From Agelas oroides (taxonomy: Eukaryota > Porifera > Demospongiae > Agelasida > Agelasidae): a stretch of 64,000 nt of DNA. Location: the NCBI GenBank assembly GCA_949130485.1, contig OX422199.1, positions 3,209,402 to 3,273,401 of the forward strand. Reading direction: 5' to 3'. The notes below the pieces were generated by a model that was given only the letters and a program-made list of their open reading frames with translations, was not told the origin of the DNA and did no database searches. Shown piece by piece: positions 22,615 to 35,495 of the stretch. Position numbers and translations under genes: made by a program. Numbering within the stretch: position 1 is the first letter of the stretch; every line of letters begins with the position of its first letter.

Positions 22615-25600
22615 CTCACACAGTGATAGTGCGGTTAATGTTCTGGAGTAACAGTTGATGTGATCTGATAACCACAGTGCTGTTGCTGTGATATTTTTAT
22701 CTGAACCAAGTCTCTATCAGTAATACAGTTCTGTCATTACTGTTACATGCATAACTGCATTATCACTTTCAGCAGCAGATGTTTGCTGTTGGTCTGTGAA
22801 AGCAGGTTTGTGTGTCAATAAGCTATTCAGTCAAATAACCTTTGTGTGGTTACAGTTTTAGAAATGTTGAATCTACACAACAAATGGCATTCCCTTGTCA
22901 TCATGTGGACTACAAGACTCACTGTCTGTGCATGGCCTACTGTATATATATTCTCCAGCCCTTAACTCTTATTGGTGCAGTACTCCATGCAAAGGCAGTT
23001 TTAAATCTTCATGTGTGACAGCCAGCGGTGAACAAATACAATGTGCATGTATGGACAACAATAAATGAATTTGGGTTCTAGGACTAGGAAGTTTTCTTAG
23101 ACCCAAGTTGAGCACAATACAAAGCAAAAGGCATTGTTCTTTATCTTGTTATGTGAACTGAAAGACTCCTAATCTTCTGTGGCCTATGTATCATTCCCAG
23201 GCCTTATAACAACTTCAATTGTTGCAGTACTCCAAGCTCCAGATGGCAAAGACAGTGGATAAAACATCTTGTGATCACATGTACAATACGTGTATCCCTC
23301 ATCACAGCCCGCTATGGGTTAATACAAAGCACATGAATACACTACAAGTGCAGGGAAGTATATACAAAGCAAAGGGCATTGTTCCTATGTCAACTGTAAA
23401 CTATCTGTAGCCATTCCCAGCTCTTGTAGCAAATGAGTAGCATGTAAGAATTCTAAAATGTGCAATATACATCCACACTGCAGTCTGTACCATTTTGCAT
23501 ATAGAGACAGAGCTTTTGTACTATTGATGTAAAACCAAGGTAATCAGTATAAAGACGAGCAAGCTATGCTCTTGTGTACTCAGACATTACTCCCCAAGAA
23601 AACTAGCACAATGTCTACTACTCTCTTTGTTTTTCAACCCAAGCATGGCCCAACAAATCATTGCTTGTAGTTGCTTGTAGATATGTATGACCAGAGGATG
23701 GAAGTAGCGCGAGAAGTCATGAATGCTTGCTTTGATGCCTGTTGGCATTCTAGCATTGCTAGTGAGCATTTATGTCTCCCCAACCCACTTTCAGCCCCAG
23801 ATCTACACATTCAAAAAAAACTATAACCAACTTTTTAGTGGGTCTTGCTCAGCTTACCTATTCATTAGAAGTCATTAGTTTTCTTGTCAAGTACTGTCTA
23901 GATCCACAGCAGCGTAGTTTGCTCATCTTTTGCCCGCTTGCCTACATCTTCAATAGCACGAAGGCTCACAATATGTGCTATATTATGGACTATACAGTAG
24001 AACATAGAGATGAGATGCAGAATAGGGAAAATTTGCTACATGGCTGTTGATATTCCCACTGTATCGTACACAATGCATAAATCAATCCTCTCATATAATT
24101 ATACCTATGTACCTATGTAAGGCCACTGCATTACTGCTGTCAGTAGCCTATCATCACACCTTTACATGCTGTTGATCACTGAATGTGTATAACTCAAACC
24201 ATTGCTTCAAAGAAGGCTGTGTTTAGCTTGCTGTTTGTCAGCTAATTTTATACTAGACTGTAGTCTCCATCGATATAATTCATCCTCATGCAGTGCATGC
24301 AGAGACTGCCTGTGCTCAAAGATACCTGACTCCACTTCACAGCCTACCTACCTGTAACATGATAGTGAGACCATACTGAAGACAATCTTGCACAACAGCT
24401 AAGGTATGCAACTTGAGAGAAAGTGTGTTCGAGTCAGTGAATGCATTTCAACATTACCTTCAGGCAGCCCTTTGAGTTGTTAATAGTATCCATAGTTGTA
24501 TTGATGTCACGTGCATAGTGGTTGATGTTCTGTCAATGTGTCAACTCATGACATCACACATAGTAAAGGTACACATATTGTGATCGGATAGCACGAAGCA
24601 CTAGTATGTAGTGTTGTTACATTGACTTGGAGCTTGAAAAGAGATCATGAGTCAATCTCTATCAGTAACACGTAAAATGGTACAGTCGTAACTTGTTAAT
24701 AATGATCTGGTGCATACTTGCAGAGGGCAGCCATTAGCTACTGTTTCAGAAGCAAATGTTTTCTCACTGCTGTATACACCTTATGGCACTTCAAGTAATT
24801 AAGGCTGTTCAGCTCACTTTTCATCAACCACACACCATGCTGCTCTGTAGTCACAGAGAATGCAAACAATGTGAGTGTCAGCACACTTAAGGGGCCTGTG
24901 CATACATAGTTACAGGCACTACATATATTGACATCAAATATCACCAGTTAGATCCAGCCAGGAAGCTTCCCAGAGTGATCATACACAATCAGAACTGAAT
25001 TTATGACAAAGTTAGCTGTATTAAGCAAGGCACCTGGGTACAAAAGTTGATACAGAATCTAGGCTAAATTGGGCGAGATAAGGTCAGATCTATACAGTTT
25101 CAATTTTCTTTCTCCATACCTGATTTGGTTTTGTTTTGCCCGTCTAGTGCCTTGAAGTAGCTGCTCATACATGATACTGCTGTTGACATAGTGTGCTTGA
25201 TTATTACCCCCATGATATATAGTGAAATTACGCCAACACAGAGCCAAGCCACAGGAAAACCATATTTGGTCTGTCAACGTGTCAACTTGTGACATAGCAC
25301 ATAGTGATAGTGCATGGGATCAACCTTCAGTATACATACCAGCTTGATTAGGAATTGATGTGACCAGATAAACCCACGAGTGGCACAGTATTGTATTGTA
25401 GCTAAGTGCAAGTCTCTGCCCTTCAGTCTGAACTAGTTCTCAAAGTGAAGTACAAAGTAGAAACTGTTCTTGTCCAGTCGTCAATTCGTCTATAAGATGC
25501 CCACCTCATCAGGTCCGACACGTACAAGGTCAACTATAGTGACTGAAATACCTTGTGACGACTGACGTGTATCGTGGCGAACGGCGGTATTACTTCCGCC

Positions 25601-26073
25601 ATGCACTCTAGTCGGACTAGTGGCATTTGTGTACAAATATGACCTCAGAAGCAATCTCAGAGCACCTAATTTTAAAAATTTTTCTGGGGGAACATGCCCC
25701 CAGACCCCCCTAGCGTGTGCATGCTTACGCACACACCATCATCGGTGCACCCCCAATTTCAAGTACCTTCCGCTGCCTCTGCTCCCACACCATCATTATG
25801 TTGCAGTGTGGCATAAGAGGGGTATATATCCTTGAAAGCATAATTCACTCTGCTATGTATATGTTGACTGTATATGGTAAGTGTGTTCTATATTGGCATG
25901 CAATGTAAGCAAATATATTAGGTATCAGGTATTGAAAAAAGCATCATAAACAAAGATGAATGCATTAGCATATTCTATTGCCTTAAATATGCACTCAACA
26001 TTGTCATGCATTTAATAACTGTTGTGAAAAAAAATTAAGTGTAAAAATTAAATGCGTACCACAAAGTTAATGC
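22615..26073. other. Spacer between orphan exon and collagen C4
   Basis: Diverged array-spacer modules (22620-23270 resembles 14340-15000 and 42240-42920; 24400-24560 holds a signal-exon relic ACCTTCAGGCAGCCC). A piece of the element family of 1622-2124 lies at about 25640-25740. No gene supported. Confidence 0.55.
25640..25745. mobile_element. Remnant related to the element at 1622-2124
   Basis: CCTCAGAAGCAATCTCAGAG, AAATTTTTCTGGGGGAACAT and GCCCCCAGACCCCCCTAGCG followed by GCTTACGCACACACC match 1990-2090 with moderate divergence. Boundaries not found. Confidence 0.6.
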
Positions 26074-26961
26074 CTACTGGGATAATATTATCTGTTTGGT
26101 GCAAACTGCACAGGTGAGTTCTTTCTGTGGGTAATAAGGTGGGCACAGCATTCCATTGCAGTTGGCTTCAACATGGTAAAACAAAGCACCTTCAGCATTA
26201 GAAGCACTGCCTGGCACTGAGTCTGGGTTCTTGTCAATACACTCAAACATGGTGCGATGATGGTAAGTCCACAGCCTTCCTTCTGACATGAGGTAGCCGG
26301 AGTACTCCAGAGTCCATGTTGATGGAAACCGAGTTTTAGCTGGGATCATTGTGACTACCACCCTTGTTGACACATAGCACACAGCACAGGGGACATTGTG
26401 GTCATGAACAGCTGAGAGTGGCCCTTGATTTGATTCATACTCTGCTCCATACACATAGCTGCCTCCTTGCACTCCAGGTTGGTAGTTGAGATAGTCTGGA
26501 TCATCAGGCATGCAGAGGTGGTTGGCTGCTCCTCCCTTTTGTGCATACCACGTTCCACCGACCCTCCCTGCATACACCAGTGTGGTGCCTGAGACATTTG
26601 GACAGCTACTTTTCCCCCACTTCGTGTAGACCACCCCTCCATTCCTTGGTCCAGGAGGACCAGCTACTCCTTGGTCTCCCCTCTGTCCTTGTGGTCCACG
26701 AGGACCAGGCACCCCATCTCGTCCATCTCTTCCATCTCGCCCTCGCAGCACCTCAATGTAGGGGAAGGAGCTTGTGTTCACACTATCCCCTCCACTCTGA
26801 GTGTCAGCACTCCTCTGGGGCCTGTGCTGAGCTCCAGAAAAGTGTAAAGCATACGTAGTGGGGTTAAAACACAAGCAATGCATTAAATGAATCACTTCGA
26901 TTATTTACCTTAACAATGCAAGGACCAAAGCAGATGTAATCACCACCACTGCTATTTGCAT
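26074..26961 (-). CDS. Short-chain collagen C4 with rearranged signal exon
   Basis: Exon 2 ends at 26074; its upstream edge is ambiguous. It encodes RPQRSADTQSGGDS, 11 Gly-X-Y triplets with RGD, and the C-terminal domain. The Cys of the QCPSTW motif is Phe here (TRFPSTW), and the final PPYDPQ is PPYYPQ. Exon 1 is shortened: ATG at 26961, MQIAVVVITSALVLALL, donor AAG|GTAAAT at 26909/26908, phase 2 instead of 1. The usual acceptor (TGTAG) is mutated to TTTTC. An acceptor CAG at 26823-26821 entered at 26821 would restore the frame (LLR-PQRSADTQ), giving 266 residues and an 87-bp intron. The leader then lacks the AEG cleavage region. Functional status uncertain. Confidence 0.75.
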
Positions 26962-27057
26962 TGTTATTCTCCTGCACCAGTACTGTGGAATAGTTTGATA
27001 TGAGACGACTGCAACTTATGCAACTGTCAGAATGTCAGTGAGCAACAAGTGCAGAGA

Positions 27058-27084
27058 TTTTTATAAATGATGTTATGACATCAC
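27058..27084 (-). promoter_or_regulatory. Compressed promoter of collagen C4
   Basis: TATA-like ATTTATAAAAA (complement of 27057-27067) with TGATGTCA (complement of 27076-27083) only about 10 bp upstream rather than 60-100 bp as in the other genes. Confidence 0.5.
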
Positions 27085-28402
27085 AACATGTAGATAAACA
27101 TTTATTACATTTTGAAATAAAATTTGATTTTGATGTGATCAGACAAGTCCTCCTCATACGTGGGAAATAAGCACAGCCCTATATGTTATGTTGACCTGAA
27201 CTATCTTCACTCTCAGTAGCAGATGTTTGCTGTGGTAACACCTCATGTTCAGCTTGCTGTTCATCATCAACACATCATACTGTTCACTAGTTTCATGCAA
27301 CACAAGTGTCCACACTCCTCAGAGGTCTATCTACATGCATACTAGTAACAGTGGGTTCAAGACACATCAGATATCACCAGTATTAAATCTATATTGTTGG
27401 ATCCAGTCAAGAATTTGGGGAGACCTAAAATTTCAGTGTGATTACAAAAACATATTTATGTCGAGAACCAAACAACGAGTGAATATTAATTTTCCAGAGT
27501 GATCATGCACAATTGGAAATGAATTTATGTTTACACTATGTCCCAGTTAAACATTTTGTAGTTACATGCACACTCTTCCTCCCCATTACTCTCATTACTC
27601 TACACACCCTTCCTGCCCACACCGATTCTTGTGCTCTTGATCGACTGAAGCTGTTACAATTGCTTGAACTAGCTGGTCATACATGATACAGTGCACTTTT
27701 GGCCAACCAGTTGGCATTATTTGCACTTCACAGTTTGCCCTAATGGGTAACTTTAGATATGCTGGAATTAGCTACATGTATTAATGTTACATGATTATTA
27801 ACCTCATGATATATAATGTACCAAAACAAAGCCAAGCCAACGAAACCATATATTATTCACAGTTGTACATACACAGTGGTGTAGTCTCGTGCCCAGATGC
27901 CACCTGCAAGGAGAGGGTCTGGTGATATTTGGCTGCTTCATCAGGCTTCATTAAAATTCATAGCTTACTGTATGCATAGTTGCAAAGTGATAACTAATTT
28001 GCCTGCCAAAAAAGTGCTGTGTCATTGTGTTGAAGTAGTTAAGAATTTCCGGTGTTGCAACCACAGATTGTGTTTTCTGCAACATGATTGGTGGTTGGAA
28101 AAGTCTCGGCAGAAAACGTAAATGAAGCCCGAGGAATTACCAGAACATCACCAGACCCTCTTCTCTCGGGTGGGGTCTGGGCACAAGACTACAGTGGTAT
28201 GGTGCCCTGTTAATATGTCAACATGTGACATCATAACACATCATGAAAGTTAGAGTTGATGTGAACCAGATAACCTCATGAAGTGGGAGATATACACAGT
28301 ATTGTTGCTGTGTTACTTTGACCTGAACCTTGAAAACCATTGGCGAATATTCTGTATCATTGTACACATGTAACTTAGAAGCGCACATGGTAGCTATGTA
28401 TT
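27085..28402. other. Spacer between collagen C4 and ZU5 copy B
   Basis: Array-spacer sequence with one clear insertion (27881-28192). From about 28403 the sequence matches 2276 onward, the start of the duplicated ZU5 unit. No gene supported. Confidence 0.6.
27881..28192. mobile_element. 312-bp fold-back element, TAGTCTCGTxCCCAG family
   Basis: Left arm GTAGTCTCGTGCCCAGA and right arm TCTGGGCACAAGACTAC pair; GAGAGGGTCTGGTGAT and ATCACCAGACCCTC extend the arms. AGTGGT stands on both sides (27875-27880, 28193-28198). The paralogous spacers read CACAGTGGTTGGTGTTCTGT with no insertion, confirming a 6-bp target duplication. Confidence 0.85.
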
Positions 28403-29072
<670 letters not shown>

Positions 29073-32000
29073 GTGTTTGCAGATACTCTGGAGAAGAAGC
29101 AGGCATCAATCAGAGGCATCCAAGACCTTGTAGAGATCCTTTCTGCTAAGGATGGAATCAAGAAGAATGGAACAAGGGATGTGGAGTCCAGGTAGGGGAG
29201 TGCAGTACTCAGCCATGATTGTTACGATCATAACAAAAAATTATGACACCAAGATTATACAATACCTGAGGAACAATGCAACTAACACATTGAAGTTTAG
29301 GATGTTTCATTCCCATGAGCATGTCAGTAGTTGCAGCAACAAAAGGCAATATATACAAGACTGTGAGTGATATTGTAATTATTACCATATTGACAATAAG
29401 ATAATGTAAAAATATCATACAATATGGATAAATTGCCCATCCCTAAGTGAATTTCACTAGGACTGGTCTTGTAGCAATGTCAGGTGAGGCCTTGATACTG
29501 CAAGGTTAGTCTTGTTCCCAGGCTCTCTCCCACATGAAGTGAGACTACCGCCAGATGGTTAGTCTTGTTCCCAGGTGCTCTCCCACATGAAGTGAGACTA
29601 CCGCCAGATGGTTAGTCTTGTTCCCAGGCTCTCTCCCACATGAAGTGAGACTACCGCCAGATGGTTAGTCTTGTTCCCAGGCTCTCTCCCACATGAAGTG
29701 AGACTACCGCCAGATGGTTAGTCTTGTTCCCAGGCTCTCTCCCACATGAAGTGAGACTACCGCCAGATGGTTAGTCTTGTTCCCAGGCTCTCTGCCACAT
29801 GAAGTGAGACTACCGCCAGATGGTTAGTCTTGTTCCCAGGCTCTCTCCCACATGAAGTGAGACTACCGCCAGATGGTTAGTCTTGTTCCCAGGCTCTCGC
29901 CCACATGAAGTGAGACTACCGCCAGATGGTTAGTCTTGTTCCCAGGCTCTCTCCCACATGAAGTGAGACTACCGCCAGATGGTTAGTCGTGTTCCCAGGC
30001 TCTCTCCCACATGAAGTGAGACTACCACCAGATGGTTAGTCTTGTTCCCAGGCTCTCTCCCACATGAAGTGAGACTACCACCAGATGTTGTATGGGAGCA
30101 AGGGAAGGGAGAAGGAGTAGTGCCTAAATTATGACATCATTATAGTTTATCATCACATCACTATTGCCTCCCTGCACATGCATGCACACCCAGATGGCCG
30201 GATGTAAACCAACACTGGAATTCCTTGTGCAAGTTGCTAGCCGAGACTCTATTGCATCTGGAGGCAACATATGCTGAAGTTCGCCATGTACTACTTATCA
30301 TTGAAAAGGAATTTGATTGGTTGAAGAGGTGTGAGCAAACAGCAGCAACGCAGCAGTCAGCCGAGGGAAACCTGCAGATTGTGCAGGAGGATGTTGACAC
30401 ACACTATGTGAGTGACATGCTTGGCTTTACATTCTGGCATAACTCACTTGATTCCTCCCTTTCTTCCTCTATTCACCCCTTCCCTCCTTCCCTCTCTCCT
30501 TTTTTCCCTCCTTCCTTGCCTCCATCTCTCCATCTCTTTCTCTCTTCCACCCTCTCTCCTTCCCCCCTCTTTTGCTCCCTCTTTCCCTCTCTCCTTCCCT
30601 TATCCTTCCCCATCCCCCCCCCCCCCCCCCCCCTTCCTTTCTTCCCTCCATCTTTTCTTCCCAACTTCATCCTTCCCTTCTTGTCTACCACCCTCTCTCT
30701 ACCATCTGTCTGTCACCTTCCCTCCAGCAACTGTTATATGAGATAGAGGAACACCAGAAAGAAGCCGAGTACATACAGCAAACGGTAGACTTTCTTGTGG
30801 AACACTCACGCAAAGAGAAGAGGGAGGAGCTAGCAGAAAGTGCAAAAGATTTTGCACAGCGCTACCACTCTCTCTTTACCTCTGTCAAAACCTATGTCAG
30901 CAACATGCAAGACTCCATTTTGGTATGTATTTTGACTAATCTTAACTTTGATCTGCTATTAGTTGACAATGTGAGGACTGTGGGACTTATTGTGTTTTTG
31001 CTTGACTTGATGTGCACTCCTTTTCCCACTGTTCTCCCCAAGAGGAGTGAGGAGGAGCTGCCTGACTCTCAGATAACTGTTCAGCAGACACATGCTGAAA
31101 GCACTGCAGTGGAGATCACTGGTAAGTTACAACTGTATTAGTGTTAGGGGGTTTGTTTTATTATCATTTTAAATTAAGGCCCAAACAAATAATTTAGTTT
31201 GGTAAATTAAGCCCCAAACAAATAATTTAGTTTTAGCCATAACTTTTAATTACTAAATCTAAAAAGATTTACTAAATCTAACTTTTTATTACCATTTTAG
31301 GAAGTAACCAGTATTAATTTTGTTTTAGGATGGGGTGAGCTTAGACATTACAGAGCCCATTGTGTGTAAATAGAATTGTGGTTTGCTTATCTACATGGCA
31401 TTTCAAATCATTTTCCCAGACTACCTGAGGGGGGTGGATGTGATTGGAGAGACAAGCATCCTTGTTACCAACCAAGCCCAATCTTTCAAGTGGGTAGGCT
31501 ATGGACTCAAGATCCATGTCCCCAAGGGAGCCCTGCCAGCAGGGTTAGAGGAGTGCAGACTCTTCATCAAGGTGGGATTATCTGGCCAGTTTGCACTCCC
31601 CCAGAATACTTCCCTTTCAAGTGCAGTCTACTGGCTAGACAGTCAACCTCCATGCAAGTTCTCACAGCATATTAGTCTGGAAGTCCAACACAGTGTGAAG
31701 AACACTCATATATCACATCTGAGTTTTGTCCATGCAAAGTGCTCCCAGACGCATCTCCCCTATACATTTGAGACATTGGAAGGAGGTGTGTTTTCTAGTG
31801 AGAGTGCTTATGGCTTTGTGCAACGTGATCACTTCTCTTTGTTGGGCATCACCTGCAATACTGTCCACAATACACCACTGTCAGGAGCTCAACTGTATCA
31901 TGCCAGCCTTTTCTACCTGAGGAAAACAGCCAATAAAAGAGAAATCCACTTTGTGATTACTAAAGACCAGGAAGTGCATACTACAGTAAGTTCTGGTCTA

Positions 32001-33676
32001 CTGTACTGTTACTGTTGGTGACTACTGTCACCTGTTGATTATTCTCCAGTTTGTCAGACAGAGGTATACTGCTGAGGGTGCCACAGTTGGGCCAAGCCTG
32101 CAAGTAGAGTTTGAATCAAACTGTATATCACTGGAGCTGCCTTCTGAGGAAGCTGTTCTCAATGATGGGTGGAAAATCATTCCACTCATTCGGCCAGAGG
32201 TAATGACTTTTACATTCTTGTACTGGACTTTGTTACTGGGTTTACTGCATCTTCCTACAGATCACTAAGGAGGTTGTGGACAGTTACAGTTTTGAGACTG
32301 GACGGCAAATCCCTTCTAGCCAGCTGACAGCATTGTGGACTGCACAGAACAGTCCATCACAACTCATCCATACAGTGACTCTTAAGGGTACCAAGGAACC
32401 AGCCTACTTCTCCATCGTACTTGACTCTGGCTCCACCCCAATGGAGTGTATTAAAGGTGAGGAGGTACACTGTACCTATGCTTGGATGATCAGTGTGGTA
32501 GAGAGATGTGAGACAAAGCTGTACCCACATCATCAAGGGTGTGTACCTTAAACTTAGTTTGGTTATTAAAAGGGGATTCACCTTATAAACTGGCCTAACA
32601 TTGATGTGAGTTCAAAGTTCAAGGTATCATCATGAACATACTTGCAACTTAGTAACTGAATGCATGCTGTAACCACAATAAGTTTGTAAGGCCTTTTTTG
32701 GCAAATTCACATAATTTTCTCACTTGCATACTATTATAGCATTACAGTAATGTTCCTGCTTTGTACCTCAACAGTTGTTGTGCTATTGTTTGAACAAATC
32801 AATGATTTACACACATAAGTATTGGTTACAGTTGAAATAAACTTGCAAATCAATAAAATCAAATACTGGAATGACTAGACTGTACTATCATGATTGATGA
32901 GGCAGTGAGTGACTTATGCATTGCTTCACTTGCAGCACTAGTTTTCATGTCTGGCATATCAGTCATTTGTTTACTGTCATTCACTGTTCATTTGTCTGGT
33001 GGTATATCAGTCTCTAATGCTAGACCACCTAGTGTTGAACCAAGGAATCATTTAGAAATGGTCTTGCCAGCTAGTCTCCAAGGAGTAACTCAACATCACA
33101 TGGACTTCATAAGATGTGATGAATTAGTTACAGGAGTCAGAGTCAAAGTTACAAATAATGGTGTTGATGCTGTTGAGAGGACACACTTTACCCTTCTTTT
33201 GACTGCTATTATCTTTGCAACTGCTAAGACTGAAGTAAAAGTGTCTGCAATGGGTCTCGAATATAAATTTAGATAGTATTTCTAATTTAAACTTACTGCA
33301 CCTAGCTATGTAGCTATTGGTGTAATAATCATATCAGTCATTTGTTTACTTTTGTGTTACTAATCATGTACACACAGCTCCAGCTCCAACACCAGATATG
33401 AATGACCTGAGTGAGGCCTTCTACCACACGGTAGCAGACAAGTGGGAGCACATTGGCATCTACCTTCACCTCCCCATGGCTACTCTGAAGACCATTGCTG
33501 CAGAACACCAGCATGACTCTCACAAGTGCCTCATTGGGATGCTGGGGGTGTGGCTGAAGAGAGTAGACCCTCCCCCCAGCTGGACTGCCATCATTGAGGC
33601 TGTGGAGTTCCTTGGGGAAGAGCAGCTAGCAAGACAACTTAGAGAAAAATACTGCCCACAAATTTATGAAATGTGA
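29073..33676 (+). CDS. Spectrin-like / ZU5 / Death-domain protein, copy B
   Basis: Exons 29073-29191, 30194-30407, 30728-30922, 31043-31121, 31420-31985, 32050-32199, 32261-32456 and 33378-33676. Together they give 1818 nt, exactly 606 codons with the stop, all phases consistent and no internal stop. Domains: helical spectrin-like segment (about residues 1-202), ZU5 (about 203-391, GYGLKIHVPKGALPAGLEEC), a possible UPA-like segment (about 392-507, including NDGWKIIPLI) and a Death domain (about 508-605, WEHIGIYLHLPMATLKTIAA). The start codon must lie further 5'; candidate exons are at 10017-11133, before the collagen array, but joining them would need a 17-kb intron holding collagen genes on the opposite strand. 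Inferred role: intracellular scaffold or death-fold signalling. This is the intact copy. Confidence 0.8.
29504..30086. repeat. 53-bp minisatellite, 11 units
   Basis: 583 bp, exactly 11 x 53, of the unit present twice at 3186-3291. Units differ by few bases (CTCTCCC/CTCGCCC/CTCTGCC; ACCGCC/ACCACC). Each unit contains TAGTCTTGTTCCCAGGC, close to the end sequence of the fold-back elements at 27881 and 34774, and an internal AGACTA that can pair with TAGTCT. Located in the first intron of copy B. Confidence 0.95.
30450..30727 (+). repeat. Polypyrimidine tract intron
   Basis: CCTTCC/CTCTCC-rich intron with a poly-C run near 30617-30633, ending in the acceptor at 30725-30727. Same character as 3650-3864 in copy A. 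Open frames rich in Ser/Pro here are compositional. Confidence 0.85.
31420..31985 (+). CDS. ZU5-domain exon, copy B
   Basis: 566 nt, same length and phase as 4944-5509 and nearly identical in protein (changes such as RLLIKV to RLFIKV, FSQPISLEIQ to FSQHISLEVQ). Intact ZU5 domain. Confidence 0.88.
32457..33377 (+). other. Last intron of copy B, with a residual open frame
   Basis: 921-bp intron. 32890-33276 is open for 128 codons (NARPPSVEPRNHLEMVLPAS, HTLLLTAIIF-like hydrophobic stretch). The matching part of copy A (about 6040-6350) is recognisable but frame-broken. I recognise no domain, so it is left as intron. Confidence 0.5.
33378..33676 (+). CDS. Death-domain terminal exon, copy B
   Basis: 299 nt, as in copy A. 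APAPTPDMNDLSEAFYHTVA, then WEHIGIYLHLPMATLKTIA, CLIGMLGVWLKRVDPPPSW and LARQLREKYCPQIYEM. Here the upstream frame is open, so the Death domain should be translated. Confidence 0.88.
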
Positions 33677-35264
33677 TTTATGTACAGTGGTAGCGGCATT
33701 GTAGCTAAATGGAATTATAGCTCTATTCTTATAAGCACTTATCTACAGTGGCTCTACTTGCATGGTTCTAGTTTACGCTGCTGTGTAGCAATCTCTTGGA
33801 TACACTAATCAATATTAACTGACAACAGAGTGGAATGGAGGGATTTACCTAACAGTTTGTAGCTACACTATCTGCAAAGTTGAACTTCTTACATAGCTAG
33901 GTAGCTAGTCAAGGAAGTTCATTGGGAGAGTGCAAACATGATATACAGCTAGCTAATCTCAATCACATTCCATCAACTACACGCAAGTGAACAAAAAAAA
34001 TAGTAGCTAGCAAAAGTTTCCCCACTAGGGTGAGGTCTTGGGGTATTGGGCTACCACGACACATGCAACACTACGTGGCCAGAACAAGTCCCAGGTAACA
34101 CCTGGTGGCAGAGCCAGAGCCTCTCTCCTCCTTGCAGCTGGCTAGGGTGACACCCCTGGTTCCATTCCGTGTCCAGAGTCTGTGGGATGTAAGGGAGGAA
34201 CAGAGCACCCGGCCCCCTAGACCATATCGAGCAGCCAACTTGCAAGCTCTGAACCTTCTTCTAACAGCGTTGGTTATGACTGTTAGTCCCCACAGTCTCC
34301 ATGTAGGACACTCCCCAACAGCTGTGAACCGTTTGTGCTAGTAAAAGTGTAGCCTGGTACGAGGCTAATAAAAGTGTAGCATCCCCAATGATTATGGTTT
34401 CAAAACAATGAATGTCATTAACTTGTCGTTAATTAAATCACGGATAATCTAGTTCACGTAGGTGGACAGGAAACGCAGATAGTATACGGAGTTAAGTAAT
34501 CCGCGGAAGCGCTGGGCAATGCGGTTTATATACATCCATGCTGTAATTAGCTACAATCGAATCGAGCTACGGATCGAGCCACGAAATTTATCGAGCTACG
34601 AATCGAGCCAAGAATCGAGCTTCGGATCGACCTGTGACTCGAGCTTTAGAACGAGCTGTGAACTGAACTTATTGCACTCAAGGGTCACCGTACAGCAGAG
34701 ATGGAAGGCTACATAATTTTGCTACTCTAGAGGTGTGTGCAGTGATGACTTTATAATGGTTAACTAGTCTTGGCTAGTCTCGTCCCCAGACCCTCCGCGC
34801 CACGCCCGACGGGGCGTGGCGCGGAGGGTCTGGGGACGAGACTAGTCTTGGCCCAGCCTCAATTTTTATTATTCTATCACGTATATTTCAAGTGCATCAC
34901 GTACCGTGCTGTACCACTCCCTTAAGGGTGGGGCTCATATATGTACTCATATATGCCGAGGAGTATCTGATATGTCTATGAAGCATGTATGACTCGGCCC
35001 AATTTCAGTGAAATAGCTCTTCAAAGATGGTGATGCACTCAAAATATGTGATGGAATAGTATTTAATTTCTATCTGGGGCTGCCACATACGTATATCATA
35101 AGGTATTGGCTATGAAAGACAGGTTGGTAATTCATTATCACTCATCTTACAATTAATGGAGACAATACTATAATAAGTGGTGAGAAATAGTTTAATGACC
35201 ACTCCTTCACAATAGTATATATCCCTTTTTGCACACATACACACACTCACACTCTCACACACAG
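33677..35264 (+). other. Spacer after copy B
   Basis: Aligns with the copy A spacer: 34020-34250 with 7080-7316, 34251-34450 with 7317-7491 in inverted orientation, 34550-34740 with 9450-9650. It lacks the 1.84-kb insertion of copy A and has a 72-bp palindromic insertion at 34774. No gene supported. Confidence 0.7.
34774..34845. mobile_element. 72-bp perfect palindromic insertion
   Basis: Arms CTAGTCTCGTCCCCAGACCC... and its exact complement, with a GACG-type centre. TCTTGG flanks both sides (34768-34773, 34846-34851). Copy A (ACTAGTCTTGGCCCAG near 9658) shows the empty site. Same end family as 27881-28192 and the same 6-bp duplication length. Confidence 0.9.
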
Positions 35265-35365
35265 TATCTGATTGACCTAACACAATCCTGGCCTGTGTGC
35301 AGGTTCATGGAGAGGCTCATGGACACTTGTCTGTCTGCAGCTGTGGTGCAAACACGGTCACACAG
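35265..35365 (+). pseudogene. Degraded spectrin exon after copy B
   Basis: Counterpart of 10017-10178. YLIDL, then ...ILACVQ-, EMYIDTCLSEVEQ- and DTQ-like pieces survive at DNA level but about 60 nt are lost (101 nt against 162), and 101 is not a multiple of three. The acceptor CACACAG and donor-like GTGTGTG remain. Confidence 0.7.
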
Positions 35366-35460
35366 GTGTGTGTCCGTGTGTGTGTGTGTGTGTGTGTGCA
35401 TAGTGTGTTTGGGGGTAGAGAGGTGCATAGTGTGTCTGTGCATGTATGGTGCATACGTGC

Positions 35461-35495
<35 letters not shown>

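Noticed and set aside
26074-26895. Intronless C4 starting MIHLMHCLCFNP
   Set aside because: That ATG lies in sequence corresponding to the intron; no TATA box is appropriately placed and the conserved signal exon lies just upstream.
29504-30086. CRISPR-like regular array
   Set aside because: The 53-bp units are contiguous with no variable spacers, and the genome is an animal's; it is a minisatellite.
30412-30746. Ser/Pro/Leu-rich and Gly/Glu/Arg-rich ORFs (also 3653-3883)
   Set aside because: Pyrimidine-tract introns between mapped spectrin exons; composition alone explains the open frames.
34105-34341. Possible protein gene in the block shared with 7080-7316 (MAEPEPLSSLQLARVTPL)
   Set aside because: The frame differs between the two copies, one boundary is an inversion breakpoint, and no domain is visible.
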